From: Sphingobacteriales bacterium
GTDB lineage: Bacteria > Bacteroidota > Bacteroidia > Chitinophagales > Chitinophagaceae
NCBI GenBank assembly: GCA_016192105.1
Contig: JACPUV010000052.1
Location: 1 to 48,566 of the forward strand
Length of the DNA stretch: 48,566 nt
Reading direction: 5' to 3'
Part shown: piece after piece, positions 1-7,711 of the stretch
Position numbering within the stretch: the first letter of the stretch is position 1
Layout: each line of letters opens with the position of its first letter
The notes under the pieces: model-generated
What the model was told of the DNA's origin: nothing
What the model saw: only the letters and a program-made list of their open reading frames with translations
Database searches by the model: none
Translations under genes and position numbers: made by a program

Positions 1-22
1 AATAAGAAAATAACTGATTTGT

Positions 23-203
23 GACGGCTGGCCTGAGTCTGCGACTCAGGTCCGTCAAAAACTGTACTTACAGGAAATTTACCCCGTTCTCCTTAGTCTT
101 TCTACATTAGCAAACAATCTACGACTTTAGGATTGTTATGCTTCGTTTGCAACGAAGCATCAGCGCCGACCTTATACGCCGGGTCGGCTGCGCCAGACCC
201 GGC
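23..203. repeat. Cluster of hairpin-forming inverted repeats
   Basis: Four inverted repeats follow each other. Arms 32-39 and 43-50 (CCTGAGTC/GACTCAGG) are perfect and are extended by 23-27/52-56 (GACGG/CCGTC). Arms 113-119/131-137 read AACAATC/GATTGTT. Arms 138-147/151-160 (ATGCTTCGTT/AACGAAGCAT) are a perfect 10-bp pair with a 3-nt loop. Arms 178-185/196-203 read GCCGGGTC/GACCCGGC. The last can be replaced by an alternative pairing of 161-171 with 182-190 (one bulged G). No T-tract follows, so these are not ordinary terminators. They resemble REP-like or cassette-associated hairpins, but no transposase lies in the window. Their function is unknown. Confidence 0.55.
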
Positions 204-299
204 TTTGAAGGAAATGCCAGAACACTTCGGACAGCAGGGACTCAAAATAAAGTTTCTATTTTTGGAAACCTTTTTTTAGTTTTGCAAAAACAATACTGA

Positions 300-641
300 T
301 TGCAATACTTTCAGACAAGGTTTTTAGAAGAAGCTGACAAATTCATTGCAGGACTTGATGCCAAAGCTGCAAGAAAGGTTTTCTATAACATTGATCTTGC
401 CGAACAAAGTAATGACCCAAAGCTTTTCAAGAAACTTCAAAAAGATATTTAGGAGTTTAGGACAAAGTTTGGCGGCGTACAAATCAGGCTGCTTGCATTT
501 TGGGACAAAGATAACGAAGCTGAAACTTTGGTTTTTGCAACTCACGGTTTTATTAAAAAGGTTGACAAAGTTCCGGCAAACGAAATTGAACGGGCAATTA
601 ACATCAGAAAAAAATATTTTGAAAGCAAACCTAAAAAATAA
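300..641 (+). pseudogene. RelE/HigB-type toxin gene broken by a nonsense codon
   Basis: One reading frame runs from about 300 (TTG; no ATG is available after the in-frame stop at 297-299) to a TAA at 639-641. It reads as a toxin of the RelE/HigB, phage Gp49-like family: an N-terminal FLEEADKFIAGLD, then KLFKKLQKDI, a TAG stop at 450-452, then EFRTKFGGVQIRLLAFWDK and a C-terminal FATHGFIKKVDKVP. In this family the motif is usually DIWEFR, so the stop sits where the conserved Trp codon TGG is expected, and one G-to-A change explains it. About 50 residues would be made before the stop, without the RNase core, so the toxin is probably inactive unless the stop is read through. The antitoxin gene begins 4 nt downstream, which is the toxin-first order usual for HigBA-type pairs. 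Confidence 0.72.
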
Positions 642-645
642 CATC

Positions 646-972
646 ATGGCAAAGACAGCAATGAAATCATACTCACTTGCCGAAATGAAAGATAAATATA
701 TCGGTAAGAAAGGTACAAAAGACCGGGACCAATATGAATATGAACTGCGTATGGATGTTTTAGGACAAATGATTAAAACTGCAAGGCAGCAACGCAAATT
801 AACACAAGAACAACTGGGAGAACTTGTTGGCGTACAAAAAGCACAAATCTCTAAATTGGAAAGCAGTGCAAACAGTGCGACAATTGACACTGTTTTAAAA
901 GTTTTCAAAGCACTAAAAGCGGACATCCACTTTAACGTAACAATTGAAAAACAATATTTGCAGCTTGTCTGA
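646..972 (+). CDS. XRE-family helix-turn-helix antitoxin
   Basis: A 108-residue protein beginning MAKTAMKSYSLAEMKDKYIG. The start at 646 is chosen because the open frame upstream overlaps the toxin frame and does not look coding. Residues about 35-95 form a helix-turn-helix of the Cro/C1 type (QMIKTARQQRKLTQEQLGEL, then VQKAQISKLE). The N-terminal part is the usual toxin-binding extension of HigA-like antitoxins. It would bind its own promoter and, in a working system, neutralise the RelE/HigB toxin encoded just upstream. Here the toxin gene carries a stop codon, so this appears to be an intact antitoxin without an active partner. The codon use and AT-richness of the pair differ from the housekeeping genes that follow, which suggests transfer. 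Confidence 0.8.
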   Translation: MAKTAMKSYSLAEMKDKYIGKKGTKDRDQYEYELRMDVLGQMIKTARQQRKLTQEQLGELVGVQKAQISKLESSANSATIDTVLKVFKALKADIHFNVTIEKQYLQLV

Positions 973-981
973 CGATAAGGA

Positions 982-1011
982 GAACGCACAACGTTTTCGG
1001 GCTATGCGTTC
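982..1011. repeat. Inverted repeat after the antitoxin gene
   Basis: Perfect 7-bp arms GAACGCA (982-988) and TGCGTTC (1005-1011) enclose CAACGTTTTCGGGCTA. A related string (CGTTTTGGGCTGCGTT, minus strand) lies downstream of the nitrilase gene at about 33115-33131. Two AT-rich single-gene patches that end in a similar GC-richer motif could be cassette-like insertions. This is inference. Confidence 0.35.
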
Positions 1012-1261
1012 GGACGGGTTTCGCAGTACAAAGCGGCAATTTATTACTAAAGTACATTTGTATCAGCTTTGGATTCAGCAGACGACTAAAGCCAAACAAC
1101 AATACCTGCCCGTAATACGGTAATATCAACCTTTTCCTGTGGAGAAAAGGACAGATTTTGTACAAAAAGGTATAAAAAAGACTGTTTTAGCCGGGGCAAA
1201 TTTGCGGAACAAGTACGCTATAACACACTGTTTCTCAAATCTTTGAATTGCATTATTTTAG

Positions 1262-1392
1262 ATTTCTTCGAGACTTGTTCGAGGATTGTCCGAGGCTGCT
1301 TCGGTAATTTGCGAAGAAAGGTCGAACAAGTATCGAATCAGTATCGGGCAAACTGGCTGTTTTGTTCTTGGTCTTATACTTGTCTTATACTG
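1262..1392. repeat. Array of ~11-bp repeats in inverted arrangement
   Basis: The left arm has units of about 11 bp that begin TTCGAG or TCCGAG (TTCGAGACTTG, TTCGAGGATTG, TCCGAGGCTGC, then TTCGGTAATTT). The right arm has units beginning TCGA or TCGG (TCGAACAAGTA, TCGAATCAGTA, TCGGGCAAACT), which are roughly the reverse complement of the left. ACTTGTTCGA at 1273-1282 and TCGAACAAGT at 1322-1331 are a perfect 10-bp inverted pair, and TTTCTTCG (1263-1270) pairs with CGAAGAAA (1312-1319). Two further direct copies of GTCTTATACT(T/G) lie at 1371-1381 and 1382-1392, again with period 11. The array sits between the antitoxin gene and the 3' end of asnS. No coding function is seen; the role is unknown. 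Confidence 0.6.
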
Positions 1393-1411
1393 AAAAGGGT
1401 TGCCGGGGGTT

Positions 1412-2854
1412 CTAAAATTCTGCGCTCCCCGGTGTCCGCGGAAAGGCGATCACATCGCGGATATTGGTCATCCCGGTTACAAACTGCACCATCCGCTCAA
1501 AACCCAGTCCGAAACCGGCATGCGGTACGGTACCAAAACGACGGGTATCGAGGTACCACCAGAGTTCGTCCACGGAAATTCCGATCTCCTTCATCCTCGA
1601 TTCCAGTTTATCCTGCCGCTCTTCCCGCTGCGAACCGCCCACGATCTCCCCAATCCCCGGAGCCAGGATATCCATGGCCGCCACAGTTTTCCCGTCCTCG
1701 TTCTGGCGCATATAAAAAGCCTTGATGGCAGCGGGATAATTGTACAGGATCACCGGTTTCTTAAAATGTTTCTCCACCAGGTAGCGTTCGTGTTCACTCT
1801 GCAGGTCCATACCCCAGCCCGTGATCCCGTACTGGAATTTCTTTTTCTTATTGTGATTGCTCTCGCGGAGAATATCGATCGCATCGGTATAGGTCAGGCG
1901 CTCAAAATCGTTGTTCAGCACAAACTCCAGCTTTTCAATCAGCCCCATTTCACTGCGTTTGTCCTGCGGCAATTGTTTTTCTTCCTCCGCCAGCCGCGTA
2001 GCCAGGAATTCAAGGTCCTCCCGGTTATGCTCCATCGCATACCGGATAATGTACTTTATGAATTCTTCCGCCAGGTTCATATTGTCTTCCAGGTCATAAA
2101 ACGCCATTTCCGGCTCAATCATCCAGAATTCCGCCAGGTGACGGGTGGTATTGCTGTTCTCCGCGCGGAAGGTGGGGCCAAACGTATAGATATCCCCAAA
2201 AGCCGTGGCACCCAGCTCCCCTTCCAGTTGCCCGCTTACGGTGAGATTGGTGCTACGCCCGAAAAAGTCTTCTTTAAAATTGATCGTACCCTCTTCATTC
2301 TTCGGGGCTGTCCCATCCAGCGGTAAGGTGGTGACCCGGAACATTTCCCCGGCGCCTTCCGCATCACTGGCTGTAATGATGGGAGTGTGCATATACACAA
2401 AGCCCTTTTCATTAAAGAATTGGTGTATGGCAAAAGCCAGCGCATGACGTACACGGAAAACGGATCCGAATGTATTGGTACGGAAACGCAGGTGCGCTTT
2501 TTCCCGCAAGAACTCCAGGCTGTGCTTCTTGGGCTGAAGCGGGTACAGCTCTGCATCACTGTCGCCGAGTACTTCAATGGTGGCTGCATTCAAATCCATT
2601 TTCTGACCCTTTCCCAATGAAGGCACAACCGTACCCGTCACTTTGAGGGAAGCGGATGTGGTAATCCGTTTCAGCAATTCATCCGGGAAAGTTCCCAGCG
2701 CTACCACCACCTGCAAATTATTATTGGTACTGCCGTCATTCAATGCAATAAACTGGTTGTTGCGGAAGGTCCGCACCCATCCCATCACGGTTACTTCCTG
2801 TCCGGCCGGTTCGGTAGCCAGCAGCGTTTTGATCCTGATTCGTTTGTTGAACAT
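1412..2854 (-). CDS. asnS: Asparagine--tRNA ligase
   Basis: A cytoplasmic class II aminoacyl-tRNA synthetase of 480 residues that charges tRNA-Asn with asparagine. Residues about 1-110 are the OB-fold anticodon-binding domain (VTVMGWVRTFRNNQFIALND). The class II core follows, with motif 2 in FRAENSNTTRHLAEFWMIEP and motif 3 in GFGLGFERMVQFVTG near the C-terminus. The AENS and RHLAEF stretches are typical of the AsnRS branch rather than AspRS. The length fits bacterial AsnRS. A TACCTTTG element on the minus strand at 2882-2875 gives a short leader before this ATG. The gene is divergent from rho, and the 11-bp repeat array lies just beyond its 3' end. Confidence 0.96.
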   Translation of the reverse strand: MFNKRIRIKTLLATEPAGQEVTVMGWVRTFRNNQFIALNDGSTNNNLQVVVALGTFPDELLKRITTSASLKVTGTVVPSLGKGQKMDLNAATIEVLGDSDAELYPLQPKKHSLEFLREKAHLRFRTNTFGSVFRVRHALAFAIHQFFNEKGFVYMHTPIITASDAEGAGEMFRVTTLPLDGTAPKNEEGTINFKEDFFGRSTNLTVSGQLEGELGATAFGDIYTFGPTFRAENSNTTRHLAEFWMIEPEMAFYDLEDNMNLAEEFIKYIIRYAMEHNREDLEFLATRLAEEEKQLPQDKRSEMGLIEKLEFVLNNDFERLTYTDAIDILRESNHNKKKKFQYGITGWGMDLQSEHERYLVEKHFKKPVILYNYPAAIKAFYMRQNEDGKTVAAMDILAPGIGEIVGGSQREERQDKLESRMKEIGISVDELWWYLDTRRFGTVPHAGFGLGFERMVQFVTGMTNIRDVIAFPRTPGSAEF

Positions 2855-2874
2855 AATTGCTGTTTTGCGAGGGG

Positions 2875-2882
2875 CAAAGGTA
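2875..2882 (-). promoter_or_regulatory. Candidate asnS promoter -7 element
   Basis: Minus strand TACCTTTG fits the Bacteroidota -7 consensus TAnnTTTG and lies 20 bp before the asnS start codon. No clear TTTG -33 box is seen at the usual 19-21 bp spacing. Confidence 0.45.
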
Positions 2883-2913
2883 AAACATGGAAAGCAGCAT
2901 TCAGCAGTGATCT

Positions 2914-3028
2914 GGCTAATTCGGTTTTTTGCCGTAAATCCTTGTTTTTCTGCTGACTGCCGGCGACAAATCCGCTGTCCTGAATCAGCCCGCCCAACCC
3001 AAAAATTTTTGATTTTCCCGAATTAGCC
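2914..3028. repeat. Distant 11-bp inverted repeat between asnS and rho
   Basis: GGCTAATTCGG at 2914-2924 and CCGAATTAGCC at 3018-3028 are perfect inverted copies separated by 93 bp in the divergent asnS-rho spacer. They could be paired operator sites or a long-range stem in a leader, but no regulator is evident. The rest of this spacer of about 320 bp contains only the two candidate promoters. Confidence 0.3.
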
Positions 3029-3037
3029 GTATAATTG
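3008..3037 (+). promoter_or_regulatory. Candidate rho promoter
   Basis: TTTG at 3008-3011, an 18-bp spacer, and TATAATTG at 3030-3037 approximate the Bacteroidota TTTG / TAnnTTTG promoter. Transcription from here would give a leader of about 135 nt before the rho ATG, in keeping with the known tendency of rho genes to be autoregulated through their leaders. Confidence 0.33.
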
Positions 3038-3176
3038 CAGCGGAAAGAGGCCGATAAGTTTAGCTCCCAAGGCAATTGGCTCATCATTTACCTGCCTGTT
3101 TCGTTCAATATAAACTCAAATTTTTCAGATTCCAAGATTGGTGACCGCGAGTTGTGACTAACCTCAAGTTTTTAAT

Positions 3177-4805
3177 ATGTATGATATTCTCCAACTGAAC
3201 GACATGCTCGTTCCTGAACTGCTGGACATTGCTGAGCAGTTGAAAATCCCTAATGCCAAAAAAATGGGCAAACAAGACCTTGTCTATAAAATTCTTGACA
3301 ACCAGGCCATTGCCGGAGCTAAAGGAGCCAAACCTGCTGAGGATGGCAAGCGCAAACGGATCGTGAAAACAAGTACCAGCACCGGCGGTAGCGAAGAAGC
3401 CGTAGTAGAAAGTGGCGGGGAAGAAAAACCCGCACCCAAAAAACCCAATATGCCTGTAAAAAAAGAAGCGCCCATTAAAAAGAGCCGCAAAAAACCCGAT
3501 GAGAAACCACCGGTCGAAGAAAAAGCCGTGGAAGAGATAGCAGATAATACGGAAGTAACGGAAGCAGATAGTAAAACCGAACAACTGGCACAGGCGATCC
3601 TGAATGAAGCCAGCCAGCAATCCGGTGAAACCAATGCCGCCAGCAATAAATTCTATCCTCCCCGCAGGGAACAACCCTTCAATGTGGAGTTTGACGGGGT
3701 GATCCTCGGCGAAGGTGTACTGGAAATGATGCCGGACGGATACGGGTTCCTGCGCTCCTCTGACTATAATTATTTATCCTCCCCGGATGATGTATATGTA
3801 TCTCCCTCCCAGATCAAATTATTCGGATTAAAAACCGGTGACACCGTACACGGTGCTGTGCGCCCGCCGAAAGAAGGAGAGAAATATTTTGCCTTATTAA
3901 AAGTGGATACCATCAACGGGAAGAGCCCCGAAGAAGTGCGTGACCGTGTACCGTTTGATTACCTCACGCCCTTATTCCCTTTCGAAAAACTCAACCTTTT
4001 CACCACGGCTTCTGATTATTCCACCCGTATCATGGATCTCTTTACCCCGATCGGTAAGGGACAACGCGGACTGATCGTGGCACAACCGAAAACCGGTAAG
4101 ACCATGCTGCTGAAAGCCGTGGCCAACGCGATCGCGGCGAATCACCCCGAGTGTTACCTGATGGTGGTACTGGTGGATGAACGCCCGGAAGAAGTAACCG
4201 ATATGGAACGCAGTATTAAAGGGGAAGTGATTGCTTCCACTTTTGATGAACCCGCCGAAAAACACGTGAAAGTGTCCACGATCGCCCTGCAAAAAGCCAA
4301 ACGGCTCGTGGAATGCGGACACGATGTGGTGATCCTGCTCGACTCCATTACCCGCCTGGCCCGTGCACACAATACCGTGGCTCCCGCTTCCGGTAAGGTA
4401 TTATCGGGTGGTGTGGAAGCCAACGCCATGCAGAAACCCAAACAGTTCTTTGGCGCAGCCCGTAAAATTGAAGGCGGCGGTTCTTTAACGATTATCGCCA
4501 CCGCCCTGGTAGATACCGGAAGTAAGATGGATGAAGTGATCTTTGAGGAATTCAAGGGTACCGGTAATATGGAACTCCAGCTCGACCGCCGTCTTTCCAA
4601 CAAACGGATCTTCCCGGCAATCGATATTGTGGCTTCCAGCACCCGCCGCGATGACCTGCTCCTCGAAAGAGATGTATTGCAACGGATGAACCTGCTCCGC
4701 GTTTATCTCACAGACATGAATACCGAAGAAGCCATGCGTGAACTGCAGAACCGGATGAAGGGCACCAAGGACAATGAAGAATTCCTGGCCAGTATGAACC
4801 GCTGA
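3177..4805 (+). CDS. rho: Transcription termination factor Rho
   Basis: An RNA-dependent ATPase and helicase, acting as a hexamer, that terminates transcription; 542 residues. Residues 1-45 are the Rho N-terminal helical domain (MYDILQLNDMLVPELLDIAE). Residues about 46-165 are a low-complexity Lys/Glu/Pro-rich insertion, common in Bacteroidota Rho, which explains why the protein is longer than the roughly 420 residues of E. coli Rho. Residues about 172-243 are the cold-shock-like RNA-binding domain (DGYGFLRSSDYNYLSSPDDV). Walker A is at about 302-309 (AQPKTGKT), Walker B lies in VVILLDSITRLARAHN, and the Q- and R-loop regions follow (SGGVEANAMQKPKQFFGAAR). The start at 3177 begins directly with the conserved N-terminal domain. 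A strong intrinsic terminator follows the gene. Confidence 0.97.
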   Translation: MYDILQLNDMLVPELLDIAEQLKIPNAKKMGKQDLVYKILDNQAIAGAKGAKPAEDGKRKRIVKTSTSTGGSEEAVVESGGEEKPAPKKPNMPVKKEAPIKKSRKKPDEKPPVEEKAVEEIADNTEVTEADSKTEQLAQAILNEASQQSGETNAASNKFYPPRREQPFNVEFDGVILGEGVLEMMPDGYGFLRSSDYNYLSSPDDVYVSPSQIKLFGLKTGDTVHGAVRPPKEGEKYFALLKVDTINGKSPEEVRDRVPFDYLTPLFPFEKLNLFTTASDYSTRIMDLFTPIGKGQRGLIVAQPKTGKTMLLKAVANAIAANHPECYLMVVLVDERPEEVTDMERSIKGEVIASTFDEPAEKHVKVSTIALQKAKRLVECGHDVVILLDSITRLARAHNTVAPASGKVLSGGVEANAMQKPKQFFGAARKIEGGGSLTIIATALVDTGSKMDEVIFEEFKGTGNMELQLDRRLSNKRIFPAIDIVASSTRRDDLLLERDVLQRMNLLRVYLTDMNTEEAMRELQNRMKGTKDNEEFLASMNR

Positions 4806-4832
4806 TCAGCCGGCCTGAACAATACTGCATAC

Positions 4833-4863
4833 AAGCTGCTCTTTAACCGGGCAGCTTTTTTTA
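4833..4863 (+). terminator. Intrinsic terminator after rho
   Basis: Perfect arms AAGCTGC (4833-4839) and GCAGCTT (4851-4857) are followed by a run of T, 28 bp past the rho stop codon. Confidence 0.8.
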
Positions 4864-4911
4864 TAATTTTTTGATGATCCCTTAAGCTATTATTAATTTC
4901 CCCGTTGATTC

Positions 4912-6024
4912 ATGGCCGCAGAAAGAATACATATCGGGCCCTTTTTGGAACTGGCAAAGCAATTCCCGGTCTTTGATGTCCGCTCCCCGGGGGAATACAA
5001 CCATGCCCATATTCCCGGCGCCCATTCCCTGCCGTTATTTTCGGATGAGGAACGTAAAGAAGTGGGTACCGCCTATAAACAACAGAGCCGCGAACAGGCA
5101 ATAAAGATCGGCCTCGATTTCTTTGGTCCGAAAATGCGGAAGATGGTGGAAGCAGTGGAAACCCTTGCCGGTCAGCAGCTGGCAGCAGCTGACTCAGAGC
5201 CGGCAGCGCATAAAGCAAAGATTATCCTCCTCTACTGCTGGAGGGGTGGGATGCGCAGTGGCGCCGTATCCTGGCTGCTGGACCTCTATGGATTCAAAGT
5301 ATATACCCTGGTGGGTGGCTATAAAAAATTCCGGAACCATGTACTGGATAGCTTCGGACAACCTTACCGGTTTTCGATTCTGGGCGGATTTACCGGTTCG
5401 GGTAAAACGGAATTATTGCCGGTCCTTAAAGAAAAGGGGGAGAAAGTGATCGACCTGGAAGGTATTGCCGGCCACAAAGGATCTGCCTTCGGGAATATCG
5501 GGCTGCCTCCTCAGCCGACACAGGAAATGTTTGAAAATAGGCTCAGTTGCCAGTTATCAGCCTGCCTGTCCGGGAGTCAGGATCAAAACCAGGCAGCACC
5601 CATTTGGCTGGAGGATGAATCCCAGCGGATCGGCCTGGTGAACCTGCCCAACGAACTCTGGAAAAACATGCGCCGTTCCCCGGTTTATTTTCTGGATATC
5701 CCCTTTGACGAGCGGCTGAAGCATATTGTACCGGAATATGGCCAGCTGGACCCGGAAAAACTCATATCGGCGATTGAACGAATTAGCCAGAAATTAGGCC
5801 ATTTGAACGCAAAAACGGCCATTTTACTGCTAAAAGAGGGCAAAATCAGCGAAAGTTTCGAAATTTTGCTCAAGTACTATGACAAGTTTTATTTCCGGTC
5901 CCTGCACAATCGGGAAGGGGCCGATTCGTTATTACATTCGGTAATTTGTAAATCCGTAAGTACTGAAAATGCTGACCTACTCCTTCGTGAAATCCATTCT
6001 TCGCTCCAAAAACCTTTGGCTTAG
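4912..6024 (+). CDS. mnmH: tRNA 2-selenouridine synthase
   Basis: Replaces sulfur by selenium at position 2 of wobble uridine 34 in tRNAs for Lys, Glu and Gln, using selenophosphate; also called SelU/YbbB. The 370 residues show an N-terminal rhodanese domain (FDVRSPGEYNHAHIPGAHSL at 21-40) with the likely catalytic Cys109 in YCWRGGMRS, followed by a P-loop domain with Walker A GGFTGSGKT at 158-166. Length and domain order match the family. selD, which makes the selenium donor, lies 2.5 kb downstream on the same strand, and mnmG, which acts on the same nucleotide, is also in this window. The 3' end overlaps the next gene by 56 nt, which suggests coupled expression. Confidence 0.94.
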   Translation: MAAERIHIGPFLELAKQFPVFDVRSPGEYNHAHIPGAHSLPLFSDEERKEVGTAYKQQSREQAIKIGLDFFGPKMRKMVEAVETLAGQQLAAADSEPAAHKAKIILLYCWRGGMRSGAVSWLLDLYGFKVYTLVGGYKKFRNHVLDSFGQPYRFSILGGFTGSGKTELLPVLKEKGEKVIDLEGIAGHKGSAFGNIGLPPQPTQEMFENRLSCQLSACLSGSQDQNQAAPIWLEDESQRIGLVNLPNELWKNMRRSPVYFLDIPFDERLKHIVPEYGQLDPEKLISAIERISQKLGHLNAKTAILLLKEGKISESFEILLKYYDKFYFRSLHNREGADSLLHSVICKSVSTENADLLLREIHSSLQKPLA

Positions 6025-7645
6025 TTTCCTGTTCCTGCTGGCCCCCGTCTTTTTTTACGGCCAGTCGCTGACGGGGCTCTGGGTAGGCTCCATACATAAC
6101 GACAGCGTCTCGGTCCGGAAAGACCAGTCTTTTGAAATCGCCCTGACCGAATACAAAGGGAAGGTATATGGCTACACCCGCAATGAATTTATTATCAACG
6201 ACACGCTTTATTATATCGTGAAACGGGTAAAAGGCAAAATCGAAGGGGATATCTGTGAGGTAACCGATGATGAGATCATTTCCTATAATTTCCGGGGAAA
6301 ACTGGATAAAGGGATCAAAGTGACCAGCACTTTCCGGCGTAATCCCGCTGACAGCAGCTGGCGCCTGGATAACTGGAAAACCAATTTAGTCCGCAAAAAA
6401 TACTATTCGGTGGGCGGTAAAATGGATATGGAAACAGAAAAGGATATTTCCGCTTCCAAACTCTTTGCTCACCTGGAGGAACTGAACAAAGCCGATGAAA
6501 TTTCTTTTTACAAAGAACAAAAGGAAGGACCGGCCGTTGTCAGGATCGCCAAACCCGAGCGCATCAAAACCGAATATGCTGATAAAACGGATCTCGTACC
6601 GGAAAACAAAGATATAGCAGCCGTACATCAGCCCACTCTTCCTGAAACAAACAAGGTTTCGCTCCCGGCCGAAACAACGGTTACTAAAAAACCGGATGAG
6701 CCAGTTGTGCTGCCTGCTATAACCTCAACTACTACGACCCCGGACCCCAAACCAGGGCTGGCGATCAGTCCGTCCAAACCTGATTCAGCAGAAACAGCTG
6801 TGGCCGGCAGGGATAATCCGCCGATGGCCGGAAAAGAAACTAAAGCGAAGGATGCATTGAACCCTCCGGTCAAAACAACAACGGATCCTCCGGCGGCCCT
6901 TGTTAAGGCGGATAACAAAACAACGCCCTTTGTTGCAACTGCCGGTAAACCGGGAAACAATCCTGCTGAAAATAAAACCGCCACCCCGCAGCCGGTCGCA
7001 CCCTTTGTAAAGAATCCGGAAATGGCGAAAACGAATACAGTCCCTAAGACGGAAGAAAAAAAACCAAAACCTGTCAGCCCCATTCCCCCGCCAAAGCCCA
7101 ACCCGGTTGCTCTTGTGCAGCCTGTTGAAATAAAAGCAGGAGAAAATAAGAAAAAAGAGACGGGAGCATTGCCGTCCCTTGCGGACAAAACGATCATTAC
7201 CAATCCCGGCCCTGTTCATCCCAAAGAAACGATCAGGGATCCTGCAGGCCTGGTGATCAAAAAGCCATCGGAAGACCCGATAAAAAAATCATCCATTATT
7301 GCCGGCAGAAAATCCGAATTTTCCCAGGAACTGAATTTCAAATCCGACAGCCTGCTTCTTTCTCTGTATGATAACGGGGAGATTGACGGGGATACCGTAA
7401 GCGTATTCCTGAATGGGGAGGTGGTAATGCCCAGCCAGGGTTTGAAAAGCTCGGCCATCCGCAAAACCATCTATATGCCGGAAGGGGTTGATACATTTAC
7501 CCTCGTGATGTTTGCCGAAAGCCTTGGCAAATACCCGCCCAATACCGGTCTGCTCGTGATCCGGGATGGTGAAGATGTGTACAACCTCCGTTTCAGTTCG
7601 GATTTTCAAAAAAGCTCCGGCATCGTATTCCGCAGGAAAAAATAA
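5969..7645 (+). CDS. Exported protein with long Pro/Thr/Lys-rich linker
   Basis: I do not recognise a named family. The 558-residue protein has an N-terminal signal peptide (core LWLSFLFLLAPVFFYG), a globular N-terminal part to about residue 200 that is rich in beta strands (SLTGLWVGSIHNDSVSVRKD), a disordered linker at about 205-450 rich in Pro, Thr, Lys and Ala, and a compact C-terminal domain of about 105 residues containing SLYDNGEIDGDTVSVFLNGE. A similar C-terminal segment recurs, as I recall, in other exported Bacteroidota proteins, but its function is not known to me. The start overlaps mnmH by 56 nt; a GTG at 5987 is an alternative, and either gives a workable signal peptide. The position between mnmH and selD may simply be shared transcription. 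Confidence 0.8.
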   Translation: MLTYSFVKSILRSKNLWLSFLFLLAPVFFYGQSLTGLWVGSIHNDSVSVRKDQSFEIALTEYKGKVYGYTRNEFIINDTLYYIVKRVKGKIEGDICEVTDDEIISYNFRGKLDKGIKVTSTFRRNPADSSWRLDNWKTNLVRKKYYSVGGKMDMETEKDISASKLFAHLEELNKADEISFYKEQKEGPAVVRIAKPERIKTEYADKTDLVPENKDIAAVHQPTLPETNKVSLPAETTVTKKPDEPVVLPAITSTTTTPDPKPGLAISPSKPDSAETAVAGRDNPPMAGKETKAKDALNPPVKTTTDPPAALVKADNKTTPFVATAGKPGNNPAENKTATPQPVAPFVKNPEMAKTNTVPKTEEKKPKPVSPIPPPKPNPVALVQPVEIKAGENKKKETGALPSLADKTIITNPGPVHPKETIRDPAGLVIKKPSEDPIKKSSIIAGRKSEFSQELNFKSDSLLLSLYDNGEIDGDTVSVFLNGEVVMPSQGLKSSAIRKTIYMPEGVDTFTLVMFAESLGKYPPNTGLLVIRDGEDVYNLRFSSDFQKSSGIVFRRKK

Positions 7646-7711
7646 TGGCTGTACTTTACCGCGCTGACCGGGACAAATACAGTTCTTCGCAGAAATTATT
7701 AAATTAACAGG

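Noticed and set aside
1400..2326. A long open frame on the plus strand across asnS
   Set aside because: It lies antisense to a clearly conserved synthetase gene and has no recognisable protein features; it is a shadow of asnS codon use.
6628..7203. A minus-strand frame of about 190 codons rich in Gly, Val and Ser
   Set aside because: It is the reverse image of the Pro/Thr/Lys-rich linker of the exported protein on the plus strand.
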